Source: Torymus aiolomorphi (taxonomy: Eukaryota; Arthropoda; Insecta; Hymenoptera; Torymidae). From it: a DNA stretch of 64,000 bases. The notes beneath the pieces are model-generated. The model searched no databases. It was not told the origin of the DNA and saw only the letters and a list, made by a program, of their open reading frames with translations. Shown one piece after another: positions 1 through 11,379 of the stretch (its first letter is position 1; each line of letters starts with the position of its first letter). The translations under genes and the position numbers were made by a program. The stretch covers positions 6,271,001 to 6,335,000 of the forward strand of contig CM070877.1 of the NCBI GenBank assembly GCA_036365515.1. The letters are read 5' to 3'.

Positions 1-2111
1 GTATAATAAATCTGAACATTATCGCAGTTCTTGAAAATTTATGATCGTGCTCAGTACTTTACAAGGGTTACACTATGCGACAACTGTGTCGGCAGAAAAG
101 ACGATATTTTTGATTCTCAGAAAATAGTTTATTTATTCTGTATTAACGTTTTGTAAATTTACATTTTGATCTACGTTAGTATAAGAAAAAATTTCCAGTA
201 TGCAATAAATAAATTATTTCCTGAGAATATTATAAAAGTGTATGAAATAGTGACTTGCTTACCTTACCAGCAGCATATAAAGGTTTATCTTGTGCATTGT
301 TTTAATGAAAGGAATTTCATAATATAATAATCTGCGATATATGTCTACGTATATGTTTTATACACTTATTTTGATTTTCTTGCCGGCAAAATTTTACAAA
401 ATTACAAAATTGGCTTTCTCTCCCGATAAAGTCAAACAAATAGTTCGGAACCCCACGTGACCATAGATTATTACATTACAAAGAAACCAGTTGATTAAAA
501 AAATTTCAAAGTAAAGCCAACCCGTCATGATTCATCGGCTCAGCCGGTAAAGTAATGTCAGTCTGCAAAAGTTTGGTTTTCGAATTATTGTGTGTATATG
601 TGTGCAATTCTTTTGTTTACAGCGAACGCAAAGTTCGCTGGGTTCTTTTGATTTACAATTTTCTTCATCGGAGGAACGTCCAGTGCTCGTGTCATTCGCC
701 ATTAAAGTCTGCATCTTCGTCGATCTACAACGGCTCCCTTTCTCACTACGGATTATTACATAACATTTCCAATTACCGGGCAAAATTGTTTGCTCATCAT
801 TACTCTCCCTCTCTCACAAAATAAAGTCGACGAAGTAAGTCGAGATGCACTGCGGGCTCGTATACGGAAGACGAGAAGTTTTATTGTGTACAGCACATTT
901 TATGCTAGGAGATCCGTATCATTGTCGCTACACTCTGTCTCTCTTACTTTTTTCTCTCTCGCATTTTAATCCAATATCGGACGGGAGGAGCGATTTATCC
1001 GGAATCCGCTGCTTTCACCCCATTTTTTGTGTGTATATATATATTTATATTTTATAGTAATAATAATTTCATCGCGTCGACGACAGTCGAAGCTCCGCAG
1101 CGGAGAAGAAACTCTTGCCTCATCCGCGTCTTCTTTTAATCCACTTCGACGCCGGAACGGATATCGCCGACAGGCGAATAGAAAAGCCATGTCAAATTAT
1201 ATTTCAATCTTAACGCTTTCTTCTTCATTTTTTCGCCTGCGTCGCTTCGACCGCCGATCCCGCAAAACAGTCTTTTCTATTCATGTTTGTTTTTTCTCTT
1301 CATATATTTTCATAATCGAGATTATTTACGCAATCTTACAACTACACGGATCATTTACTCATTCTCAGAACCAATCGTATCACTTACGTGCAATATAATG
1401 TTTTAATAATCGTAACAATAATAAAATAATCGGCAATAAATGTTCTCACCTTTTCGGCTCGTCGTATAGTGGCAATATATATTTACGCAAAACATACATC
1501 GCCATACGATCTATATATATTTTGCATAAAAATACAACTTCATGCCCAATACATGTATATGTATATATTATATATATATATTATGTATAACGACTCTCTG
1601 AGTACCTGCACTTTTCGCAGCCATGCTTCTTTCACGACTATCTATATTTTTTGATTATTGTTACGTCGAAAAGTTTTTAAGACTGAAACCCCCTCCTCGA
1701 ATCTTGCACCTGCTCTGATTTACGCCCACGTAGTTTATGTAATCATGCAGAAACTTGGACTGAACTAGAGCTAACGTTTGTTGGCGGTTTAAATGACGAC
1801 ATTGTTCATTATTTATTATGGCGAAGTTGAAGTTTTGATAGAAATAAACATTCTAGTGATTGATATCTCTTACATATTTCAAATTGATCAATGTCCCGTA
1901 AGTTAATTTAAATGACATTTTTTAACGTATGAAATTTGTAATCGTAGATTTTTTTAAGAAAGAGTTTTATCAATTGATCAAATTGAAATACATAAGAACA
2001 TTCAAAAAGATGTTAAGTAAGTGTTATATGTTACTTAGAAAAATGAATTTAAGGTTAAACAATATTCGAAAGTTTCTTAAAGTAATCTTACTTAAACATT
2101 ACCTATAAAAT
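1..2111. other. neuroligin downstream flank, no gene recognised
   Basis: This stretch lies beyond the likely 3' end of neuroligin. Open frames are short and look random. It has TA-rich tracts near 1030-1060 and 1550-1585 and a CpG-rich patch near 1070-1270. A weak inverted pair at 1870-1892 and 1970-1995 (both sides containing AATTGATCAA-like sequence) may be an old element. I see no RNA gene or conserved coding. Confidence 0.5.
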
Positions 2112-2117
2112 TTTATT
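2112..2117 (-). terminator. candidate polyadenylation signal for neuroligin
   Basis: The minus strand reads AATAAA here, about 500 bp past the neuroligin stop codon. A second AATAAA on the same strand lies at 1812-1817. The DNA is AT-rich, so the hexamer is expected often by chance. The 3' UTR would then cover roughly 2611 down to about 2095; no transcript evidence is available. Confidence 0.3.
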
Positions 2118-2611
2118 ATCTAATATCACTTATAGGTGTCCCGCAATTTACTGTTACCAACTAAGCGATCACATAGGCCCTGTTGGTAACAATGGACTGT
2201 CAGACCCGTTAATAAACCGAGTACCGGTAATACTGGATGGATGAAAAACATGCCTTCTACGAAAAAATAATTAATTTTACCTCTTTAACAAACTTTGTTT
2301 TATAATAAAAAAAAGAATATCTGTGGTAAAGAACGACAACAATCAGTAACGTCAAAAAACCCGGGCACAGCAACCTTAAAAAAATCGCTCTAGCCCGAAA
2401 AGTCTGTTATACATCAGCCAAGTTTCGAAGGCGTGAATATCGCCGACACGCACATAGTCGTCCTTGACAGAAGCAGCACATCTCACCAAGTAATTACACA
2501 CATCGCGCACTTCCCTGGTGGCGTGGGCGCTTTGCGCATTGGGGATTAGAGGAGCGTCGAGGCGGTGAAGAGGTCGGTGACCTCCGGCGGCTCGGGAGGG
2601 GGTTCGAAGCA

Positions 2612-2776
2612 TCAGACGCGCATCTCGCCGATGTTGGCCTGGGACTGCACGCGGCCCGACACCGTCGTCGTCTGGCCGCAGCCCTGGAGCAGCGGCTGGT
2701 TCTCCGGCGGACTCTTGGCCCGGGGCGGCGGTGGCGCCCGCGGCACCGTCAGGTGGATCGAACCGTTGGGCGGGCC
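2612..2776 (-). CDS. neuroligin, last coding exon (C-terminal tail with PDZ-type ending)
   Basis: The final exon starts after a cttgcag acceptor in phase 0 and encodes 54 residues: GPPNGSIHLTVPRAPPPPRA, KSPPENQPLLQGCGQ, TTTVSGRVQSQANIGEMRV, then TGA at 2612-2614. Neuroligins end in a short PDZ-binding sequence; vertebrate members end in Thr-Arg-Val. Here the end is Met-Arg-Val, with a hydrophobic residue at position -2, as in class II PDZ ligands. The APPPPRAKSPP stretch is proline-rich. Longer open frames on either strand across this exon are shadows caused by its high GC content. Confidence 0.92.
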   Translation of the reverse strand, partial: GPPNGSIHLTVPRAPPPPRAKSPPENQPLLQGCGQTTTVSGRVQSQANIGEMRV

Positions 2777-2942
2777 CTGCAAGAGCGGAACACACCACGG
2801 GTCCTTTATGTATACGTAGGATGGTGATCTCGGTGCTTTTTTTATTTTTAAGGTTAAGGGCGAAATGATAGAGGTGTGACTTTCGAGAGAAGATTGCTTA
2901 GTGTGAGGGGTGGATAAGAGAAATATTTAGCCTTTATGTTAA

Positions 2943-3577
2943 GGGTGCTCCCTAACAGAGTTCCAACTCGCAGATAAGATCGCAGCGCCACCCACAATTT
3001 CACCAAATTATTTTCATTAATTTAAGGGCACTTAAAAATCTTAAGTTATTCACAACTCTTTAAATACGTTTCGTGGATTTAGATGAATAAAAGGAACTTA
3101 TATTTTGTAAAGAATAATTAAATGTTCAGTAGTCGTTAAAGTAAGATGCTCCCAGCATTTCTCTACAAAGTACGCATTCATTAATTAGCTTTAATGTGTA
3201 AAAACAATTATCATGTTTTCCTTGATATTTTCCCTGGTAGAAATGTTAACGACATGTTGGCTAATTGTTGATTAATTTTGGAGTTAAAAACGTCACACTA
3301 ACCTTATTTCATTGTTAAAGATAAATATTCAATTTTCGTTCATAAGAACATACTTAATTGTCAATATTTGAACATGTGATTATAATTTTCGATACTTTTA
3401 ATAAGGTTTAAATATTGATTTTGATCGAAAATACTTCCATTTGATTAACACGCTAACCAACAAAACTGGTTAATTTTCAACCAGAGTTAAATTATACTAC
3501 AATTGACCTAAATTATTTTAATTGTCAGAAAACACTTTTGACAGTAGGTGGCGTTCCGATCGGGGTAGAGAGCACTC
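2943..3577. mobile_element. TTAA-flanked inverted-repeat element (MITE)
   Basis: TTAA at 2939-2942 is followed by GGGTGCTCCCTA. At the other end TAGAGAGCACTC is followed by TTAA at 3578-3581. Inside both ends, imperfect inverted similarity continues to GCGCCACC on the left and GGTGGCGT on the right, about 45 bp. The 635-bp body has no open frame of note. A TTAA target duplication is typical of piggyBac-type transposition; family membership is inference. It sits in the last neuroligin intron. Confidence 0.6.
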
Positions 3578-4208
3578 TTAAATGGTGAAAGAGTTTTTAT
3601 AGAGCTAATTTACTGATTTTACTGTAATAGTACACATTAAGAGAAAAAGTTTCTCGTTGTAACTCTGAAAGTTCCTATGGAACTGGTAAAAGTCCCGGTA
3701 GGATTACTATACTGAACAGAAATATAGAGAGACTTTTGTAGATATATTAATGTTAACCTTTTTTAAAATATCTTTAAATAATGTGAACATATCTCAGAAT
3801 TACAACGAATTACATAATGTAAATAGGGATTATTTTTATGTATCTACTTTAAAAATATGAACAGGCATGTGTATGATGTTTGTTTGCGTAATTGTACGTT
3901 AAGTGCAGCTAACTACTTGTAAACAATAAACAGTTACAATGATACGGAATACAACATGAGATCCCTAACAACTTTACTAAATATTTCTCTAGTTATACCG
4001 AAAACCTCGCAAGTTTTTGAGCCCCGAGTGTACAGCACCGAAACTGCGAGATCAAAAACTCAATCCGAAAAAATATTTATATTCGCATGAAAAACAACCG
4101 CGGCACAGTGGATGGCAAAAACCGTTCGTAAAAAGCAACTCGATTTATTCAAACTATTTACCATTCTGTGTTTGGCGTGAAAGAAAAACTTTTACACAAA
4201 CGTAAATA

Positions 4209-4228
4209 CCCCCCCCCCCCCCCCCCCC
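4209..4228. repeat. homopolymer C20 (G20 in the neuroligin transcript)
   Basis: Twenty consecutive C residues on the plus strand. In the minus-strand pre-mRNA this is a run of 20 G, able to form a quadruplex. The exact length is likely to vary between individuals and between sequencing reads. Confidence 0.85.
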
Positions 4229-4461
4229 ATCACTTAATCAATCCAACTCGAAACCCAGGTGAAAAAAACATTAACGTTTTCGTTCGTCGGGAAGCGGGGA
4301 CACAGCAGGAGATATACAAAGGCATATACAGAGATCGAAAAAAACGAAAGCAAAAACTTGTTATTTACCATTATCGGCGTATGACTTTGAAAGCACGCAG
4401 ACGACAGAGCGCTCGTGTATACGACCGATGAAAATAACGGAGTCGGGGGTATCGGAGGAGG

Positions 4462-4501
4462 CGGGTGTGTGTGTGGGGGGGGGGGGGGGTGGGTGGGGGT
4501 G
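4462..4501. repeat. GT/G-rich tract with G15 run
   Basis: A GGGTGTGTGTGTG stretch leads into 15 consecutive G (4475-4489) and then TGGGTGGGGG on the plus strand. It lies about 250 bp from the C20 run of opposite base bias in the same intron, so the two could pair in single-stranded DNA or RNA. Confidence 0.8.
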
Positions 4502-4676
4502 CGAGAGAAAAAATTATCATGATCGTCCTACTATACACTTAGGGCCCAAAGCGTTTCCGTTTGAATCTAGAAAGAAAGCACATAAGACTAGGTGTTCATG
4601 AGAATAGCCAGAGAGAAGAATGAGTATTATATCTTCGCGGCGGCCGAGTGCTGGCTACTCGTGTGAGCATGCTTAC

Positions 4677-4845
4677 TTGGTTCTGCTGCGTGCTGATGTC
4701 CGGTAGCACCGATCCCCGCGGTAGGGTCGCGTGCTGCGTCTGGTGCTGCTTCTGGTAGTGGTGCGGATGGGGCAGCGTGTGCGTCACCTGCGTCTGCTGC
4801 AGCAGCATGTTCGTCTCGCCTGGCTGCACGGCCTTCATCACGTTC
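4677..4845 (-). CDS. neuroligin, coding exon 6 of 7 in window (cytoplasmic tail)
   Basis: This 169-bp exon encodes NVMKAVQPGETNMLLQQ, then a His/Gln-rich stretch (HTLPHPHHYQKQHQTQHATL), then PRGSVLPDISTQQNQ. One leading base completes an arginine codon (MLR-R-NVMK). The acceptor ends catcag and the donor is gtaagc, leaving phase 0. The tail has no fold I recognise. In neuroligins the cytoplasmic region binds postsynaptic scaffolds, and ATLPRGS is a plausible short linear motif, but I cannot assign a partner. A (GT)n tract lies just upstream of the acceptor, inside the intron. Confidence 0.88.
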
Positions 4846-6230
4846 CTGATGACAATCACGGGGTGAGGCTTGTGTGTGTGTGTGTGTACTTTTTGATTAC
4901 CGGCAGCGCCGAGTCGACGATAACTAATTGATCGATTCGCTGCATGTAACGCAATAATCGCCGCGTTGTGTTGGCCAAACACGCGGCCGTGTAATAAACT
5001 TATACGGGCCAAACGCGGCCGCCGCCGTTACAGGCGCAGATGTCACGCGAAGACTAACGATCAATTTGGAGAGTAACAGTCCAATTTGTACTCTTTACAG
5101 CATTAGATTACGGTTCGGATGTATTCATGAAAGGATATGGGAAATGTCGAAAAGGTCTTTAGAATGTCGCTCGCGCGCGCTTTAATAATATTATTGTTTT
5201 ATAACCGCTGTGTTGGTTATGACGAAAGTGACGTTCAGCGAGTGAACGCCTCGATTCGAAAATGCATATTCATCGGGGAGCCAATAAATATTTATTGTTA
5301 TATCAAAAGCGATCTTCTCTTAAAAATAAATAAACAAATGTTTTTCAGCCCGGTATCGCATCGATATATATATATGCATTCAAATCCGTCCGAATAAATA
5401 GTTAATCGAATCTGACTAACCCCCATACGCGAAAAAAAGTATATTAGTAAAGTAAAAATTACTTGCTTTCGCAGCAAAAAGAGTTTTATTCTTTTGACCC
5501 AAAAGAAATTTTCCGTAAAGTGAGTAATACTTTATGGACACTTATGATGAAAAGTAATGTTCGATCGCTCCACGTCCGTAAAATGCAACTTTACGGCCTA
5601 AGAGCGAAAACTATTAGCCTTTAGTTCGAGAGTAACATTTATTCGAAAAGATATCACGAGATACCGGAATTTTTTAAGATTTTCAAGGTTGTATCGAAGT
5701 TTTTGTGATGCTCTTTTCCCTTTTATTTAAACAAAGTACCACAAAAAGATTGTTAAAAAAAGTTAGTTGACGTCGTTAATATGTTAAAATAATCCTTCAT
5801 TTTATTACTAATTAATTTAGGAAGATATGTAGTGAATCCTTCTCTTCGCCCTCGAGATTGTAGAAATGCAAAATTCTCAGAAACAGGCTTAGAGCGCGAG
5901 TTCCCAGAATACTCTACCAGACTTGTGTGAAACGCATGTTAGAGCATTAGGTGGAATCGAGGAAGGAGGTGGTAAGCGGAAACCTCTTGTTGAGCCAGTC
6001 TAGTAGAAAAGCGGAATATGTGTATGACACATGTGTATGCGTGTATGTGTACGTAGTATGGATGTGCATGTGATGCAGATATAAAGCGCTGAAACTGACT
6101 CATAGAGGCCGCGAGATACGATTTTAATTCTGTGTAAGAGGATCATTAATACCCGTAGTACATTTTCGCGGTTTTCCCAGGGCGCTTATAGATCAATAAT
6201 GAATTTGTCCTCCTACATATAGCCACTAAC
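4846..6230 (-). other. neuroligin intron (1,385 bp)
   Basis: This intron lies between the transmembrane exon and the next tail exon. It contains a (GT)n tract at about 4869-4888 and GT-rich sequence near 6015-6075. Several open frames here are short and unlike any family I know. No element with clear ends was found. Confidence 0.85.
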
Positions 6231-6503
6231 CTCCTGAGCATCTCGTTCTCGACGTCTACGATCACCTGGCCACCCCCGGGGAAGTGCGTGTGTGGCGGCG
6301 GCGGCGCGGGCGGTTGCTTCAACTCGTTGAACCCCCGCGGGCCGCACTGCTGGTTCATCATCTGCTGCTGCTGCAGGCTCTTCACCTCAAGTCGCGTCTT
6401 GTCGCGCTGGTAGTACACTCCGGCGAAGATGAGGACGTTCAGGATGAGCAGACTGCAGCCGATCGCTATCGTCACGCTCAGCGCCGTCGAGTACGCCGCA
6501 TAA
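6231..6503 (-). CDS. neuroligin, coding exon 5 of 7 in window (transmembrane segment and start of tail)
   Basis: This 273-bp exon encodes YAAYSTALSVTIAIGCSLLI followed by LNVLIFAGVYYQRDKTR. The single membrane helix is at about residues 7 to 30 of the exon, followed by a positively charged stop-transfer stretch. ALSVTIAIG-SLL-LN is the hallmark neuroligin membrane segment. The tail then has a Gln run (SLQQQQMMNQQ), a proline run (KQPPAPPPPHTH) and VIVDVENEMLR. The acceptor is accacag and the donor gttagt. The entering base T completes the glycine codon left by the previous exon, and the exon leaves AG for a split arginine codon. The proline run could serve SH3 or EVH1 partners, which is inference. 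Confidence 0.95.
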
Positions 6504-7540
6504 CTGTGGTGCAAAGTGTACAGTGATCGGTGTGTCTGTGCGTTACGGGGAACTTTTGCCCATGCCCACGTATATTGCACATTCGGTTGACGGTGGGGAT
6601 TGTATATTTCGCGTGTGATATTATAGTTCGTTGTACCACGAGCGCACGAAGAATTTTCATTAAACGGCGTGATTAAGTTTGCCGGTTGACATTTGCGGAA
6701 TGTCGTGGAAAGCGATGGCGGTAATTATCGAGTGGAAAGTTCTATTGTGTCCAAGGTATTTTTCGAATTCTCGGTGACTTCGTTCTCTTTGTCAGCAACA
6801 TTTTTGAAGCTTCTGGTTATTTTGAGTGTTTTGCAAGTGAAAGTTTTAAAAATTTCGTAGTTTTAGTACGGCAAGAAATAATGTTTACCGGAAATTTATC
6901 GATGGACTGAACCAACGGAAGAAGAATAAGAATGACTTACGGTTACGGATGAATCATAATCTATTTTATATTCTATATCAATGGTTATTTTCCCGTTTTA
7001 AATCAGAGCTTATTTGCAACCGGACAACTGATCAAAAATTGCTCTCCCAGGGTCGATCATACTTATAGCCCCGGATATGAAGTTTTATGTCGTGCATAAA
7101 ATGATGCCAGACGAGCTTTAAAAATTTTAGAATCCATTATTTCTGGCTTTGCACAGTCCACGTATTTTCTCTAGGTGGAGCGGAAAATAAAAAGCTCGAG
7201 CGAGACAACCCTTGTTATTCATTTTTCTCTCGAATCTTGTATTTCCACAATAAGCATTCATGAATCATTTTATGATTATAATGGACGGAAGGGCCGGGAG
7301 AAGAAGAAAAAAAAAAGTCTTTCAGTCGAAACGAAAAAATGCTACTTTTTCGACTAATCGCCGACATTTGACCCGCGATAAATCATCCGATTTACCCGAC
7401 CATCATCCCTTTTCCGAGACTACGCGCAACATTTTTTTTTCTCCGGCTCGCGCGGAGTTTATATAAATCCACCATCAGTCCAACGTAAAGCCCCTCTCAC
7501 TCGTACACATAACTCTATCTTTCGGCCTTTGCTCTCTTAC
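6504..7540 (-). other. neuroligin intron (1,037 bp)
   Basis: This intron joins the stalk exon to the transmembrane exon, phase 2, with a gtaaga donor and accacag acceptor. No repeat with defined ends or coding stretch stands out. Confidence 0.85.
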
Positions 7541-7907
7541 CCGGCAGCGTCGAGGCTGGCCAGCGTGTCGGTGCTGGCGTTGTGGAGGTTCTGGATGTTG
7601 GTGCTCTGGATGAGACTGACACACGTCGTGATGCTGTAGTCCGTCGTCGTGGGCGGTTCCATCGTGATGTTCTTGCTACCAGTGCGTGCCGAGGTGGAGT
7701 CGGCCTCGGTTCCGGGGCCAGTGACCACCCTGGACAGCGGGTCCGGGCGCACGAAGCCGTCGTAGAGGCTCGGGTCCGCGTAGCCTCGGAACAGGTTGTG
7801 CCGCGGTTCCACGTCCTCCATACCTGCTCGGTGGAGCTCGGGGACAAGCCTCAGCCAGACGGAGAGTTGGTGGGCACGGTAGTGGTTCTTTATCTTCGAT
7901 TTCATAC
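7541..7907 (-). CDS. neuroligin, coding exon 4 of 7 in window (end of ectodomain and stalk)
   Basis: This exon encodes MKSKIKNHYRAHQLSVWLRL followed by VPELHRAGMEDV, the last conserved block of the cholinesterase-like domain. After it comes a stalk of about 90 residues rich in Ser, Thr, Asp and Pro, with KNIT and HNAS as possible N-glycosylation sites. It starts with GT completing a split glycine codon after an acceptor ending tgtcag, and ends GCC-GG before a gtaaga donor (phase 2). Length is 367 bp. The stalk leads straight into the transmembrane exon. An open frame continuing across the acceptor toward 8119 is intronic read-through, not coding. Confidence 0.93.
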
Positions 7908-9889
7908 CTGACAGAAATAGCCCTTAAATTATCCGTTTCTTTTGTTAGGCGCCAAACTTTACAACGCCGTCGAGACACAATGGGGAAGTAGGATATTTTT
8001 TTAATATACCTAGGTTTTATGTGAAATAAACGGTATTTACGGCATGAGGTTTGAGTTTTTAGGTTACACGAAATTTTATGTAACTGCTCGTATGACTGCT
8101 CCAAACATACAATATCCAAATAATGTTAAATTACTTTTTACTTATAGCTACACCCATATCGAGGAAATTCCTAGATCACTGATATTCGTGATATATAATT
8201 CGTTATTGTGACGTAAGCAGGCGGAATAAGGGAAAAAAATTAGACTCGTGAACGGTAAATAAAGAATAATATTCAGTTTAAATTTAATATTGGATATACC
8301 GATACGCATATAATATTATTCCCGGAAAAGCTACCGATGTGCAGAATACACTCATCTTCATGTGATTCAAATTATACCGAACCCATACAAGCGTGGACAA
8401 TTATACGTATTATTGATTTTTTTAATTAAAAAGATCATTTAAAAACATTTTTTAATATAAAAATATCACTTCAATACGGCAGGAATTGTGTCAGTATGCA
8501 AAGTAAATTTAATTAATTAACTGTGAACTCATCAAAAGAGTAAAAGAATTATTATGACCGAAAAAATACATAATTTAAAATATTGAAATTAACGTTGCTT
8601 AATTGCTCGTAAAATCGTCATGTCCTTTATTTTTTAACAGACTTAGTTCTTTTTTTCGACGAGGGCTTTCTCGTTGCATTTTATTTCTTTTGACTCTTTA
8701 TTCATGTATGCAAAGGCAAACGGTTAATAAAATGTAAATGTTTTACATTTTTAACTGCTGAATTATTAATACAAAATTTTAAAGGAATGCAAAGGGCCAC
8801 GATGCGCCCTACTTCGCGGTAATATAAACGTTATGTCAGTATTTTATCATATTATTGTTTTGATTTTAATTGGAGTCTGGAATAAACAGACATTAAGCGT
8901 TATTTACGCCCTAATAAGATCTTGCAAAAATGTGTGATAAACTGGTTTTATAGAGATGAATGCATCTTAACTACACATTTCACAGTGATCAAAGTATTAG
9001 CGGCATTATATAAATGTAACCTGAGTAGCATGTATATTCTTTGGTTTCGAGCATAATATATTACATTGATTTTTCATAATCTTAGCAATTGTCTAAGGAA
9101 TCAATTTGACATATTTACTTTAATTTGTCAAACACAACGTTTCTCGGCGATAATGAAATATTTAGATACAAAAGAGAAAAGGTTAATTTATGTAATTCAT
9201 ATTTGCGCAAGTATATATTTCATAACATAAAATTTTAGTGAAATTTTATTAAATTTTGTATATATTTACTTTAATTTGACAAAGATAATGCTATAAATAA
9301 AAACGTGAAAAAGGCTAACTTATAATGTATAGTTCATATTCGCGTAAGTATTTTATAACACGAGTTCATTAATGAAATTTTATTATATTTTGTAAATGCT
9401 TTCAATTATGGCTTCTACCTTTTACGTTTAAATTATCAGATACGTGTAATCCCCGTACACATTCTCAGCTCTGACGTTCAAAAAATGGCCTTCCGAAAAT
9501 TTCGAACGGTAGTGTAGCAGTTTCTCACACGCATGCGCTCTGACAGTATAATTTTTAATTAAGTATGTGCTTGAAATACTTCGTTATCCACCCCCGGCGA
9601 AGTAAATTGAACAAGTAAAATTAGGTCATCAGCCAGGTGAAGCATTTTCTGGAGAAGTTCTAAAGTTATACTACCATGTAATGGTTTACTATTCAGAATG
9701 TTATTACAAGGGACTAATTTGCCTGTAACGTCATTAAAAGTTCTTGATCCAGAAGCGAGCTCATCTCCAATTTCTTACTCGCAACCGTCAATTGAGTTTA
9801 AATATAGGCGAGCTTAAGTTTGTAGCGCGCCCATTCGGTTATATAATTCGGAGGCTAATCGGACTTTGCGCGCAAGTAATCCATCTTAC
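7908..9889 (-). other. neuroligin intron (1,982 bp)
   Basis: An AT-rich intron with donor gtaaga and acceptor tgtcag. Apart from the diverged tandem duplication at 9107-9395, I see no repeat with clear borders and no coding stretch. Confidence 0.85.
9107..9395. repeat. diverged tandem duplication, about 150 bp per unit
   Basis: Two neighbouring segments each begin with TATTTACTTTAATTTG, contain a GTTCATATT/ATTCATATT block followed by CGCRAGTA, and end in TGAAATTTTATTAAATTTTG or close variants. They start near 9108 and 9260. The copies differ at many sites, so the duplication is old. Confidence 0.6.
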
Positions 9890-10017
9890 CGATTTCCAGA
9901 TACTTTTGATGCACGGGGTCGTACTGCTCCCAGGTAAGAGAGCGAAATCTGCTTTTCTCACGACTGATCGGCAGAATCCCATCTCCCTTGCCGTGATGTT
10001 CCACTGTATTTGGATTT
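9890..10017 (-). CDS. neuroligin, coding exon 3 of 7 in window (short exon linking domain blocks)
   Basis: This 128-bp exon was found by looking for the missing link between FVRTG and MKSKIKNHY. After an acceptor ending ttccag it reads, in the required phase, NPNTVEHHGKGDG, then ILPISREKSRFRSLTWEQYD and PVHQKYLEI, and ends one base into a glycine codon before a gtaaga donor. Neuroligins have NPNE-type residues right after FVRTG and a W-(E)-YD-x-x-HQKYLEI block just before the KIKNHYRAHKLSVWL region, so both ends match. Phase arithmetic works exactly: one base completing Gly, 42 codons, one base opening Gly. The Gly/His/Lys-rich middle is the usual variable loop. Confidence 0.92.
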
Positions 10018-11379
10018 CTGGAACAGAATCAAAGTACAAATATGAACCTTTCTCAACAGCCATAGATACATTAGATAAAACTAAAACTTTATTCGCGACA
10101 AAGAAATGGATTTTTTTTTTTTTTTTGTTGCTTATTGAGCCAGTTAGAAGCAGTTCTTACTGCTCTCAGAACTGCAATCGTCGGATAAAACATGTAGGTC
10201 TGTTGAAAGGCTTTCGAGAAAATGTGCTTTCTAGACTTTCACGATCAGCGCACACGGCTACCGTCGAATTTTTCAGGGTCTGCGACTTTTTACGAGCAGT
10301 CACGTATTTTGTGATTGCCGCTCGTTCGGCGCGTCGAAAGTTTTAGCGATTCTAAATTTTTAATTCATTGATTCGACGTGGCCGAATGGCGGGCCTTAAA
10401 TTTATTACACATAAAGATGCTGGATTTATAAGCGGATTAACTAGCGAAGTAGAAAATTAAAAGATTCTAGTTACGGCTCGGATAATTTTAGTCTACCGTC
10501 TATCGTGAATACACGAGTTTAATCAAACGCGTATGAAATTCGGTTAAAACTACTAACAATTTTGATGGTCTTGCTGTTCGATATTTATGGAAGGAATTGA
10601 TTTTGTACAGTGCGACGTTTCAAATTTATTAGCAAACTTTTTATTTGGATGAACAGGTGGAAGAGAAGTAGAAGCAGGGATCTGCCATTAATTTCATTAA
10701 AAAGCCATGATGATTAATCTCAAATTGATGAAGCTTAAAAAGAACTGTTAAGCTCTTATTCATAAATAGTTAGTCAATAGTATCGTCAGAATATAGTATC
10801 ACTTTGCATTGTTAGTTTGTTTTAAATATTGGCGCAAGGCAGTCAGGATCACGCATGCGCGATATGCTTGCAAAATCAATTTTCCAGTTTAATAAATGTC
10901 CGCAATATCAATGTTTCTTCATACCTAAATTACCTTTTGTGATTACTTACGCAAACTGTTTTTAATCGTGTATTTTGATTATTATGGTTAAAGTGAAAAA
11001 TTCGAAGAATTTCAGGAAAATTGGCAGGTAAAAATTATTATTATTATGCAAATATGTAAAAAATTGATAAACCAATAAAAAAAATGCATTTACTTTTGTT
11101 TACCTTTATTGCTCGTAATCAATAAGTAAAATAAACATTCTGTCACTTTCACTAGCGAATGAATGAACATGCATTTTCCATTAGCGTTTTTTCAGCATAT
11201 TCGCAAGAGTTCAATTCAATCCCAAAATATGAAAGTTTTTCCCAATAAATCAATACTATTACATCCAAAAAAGCTCTTGCGGAGAGAAAAATAGGAGCCA
11301 CGCGAAAGCTACTTCTCACGTAAAAAGAAAAAAAACACAGCGCCAAAAAAATCGAAAATACCACGACCCACTCTTGCCC

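Larger units (their letters stand above)
2777..4676 (-). other. neuroligin intron (1,900 bp)
   Basis: This is the last intron of the gene, phase 0, with donor gtaagc and acceptor cttgcag. It contains the TTAA-flanked element at 2943-3577 and the C and G homopolymers near 4209 and 4475. The remainder is AT-rich with no coding signal. Confidence 0.85.

Noticed and set aside
2376..2798. A 140-codon minus-strand frame across the last neuroligin exon
   Set aside because: It is out of frame with the real exon, which reads GPPNGSIHLTVPRA; the frame is a GC shadow.
7676..8119. A 147-codon minus-strand frame
   Set aside because: It crosses the stalk-exon acceptor in another frame; only the neuroligin frame shows homology.
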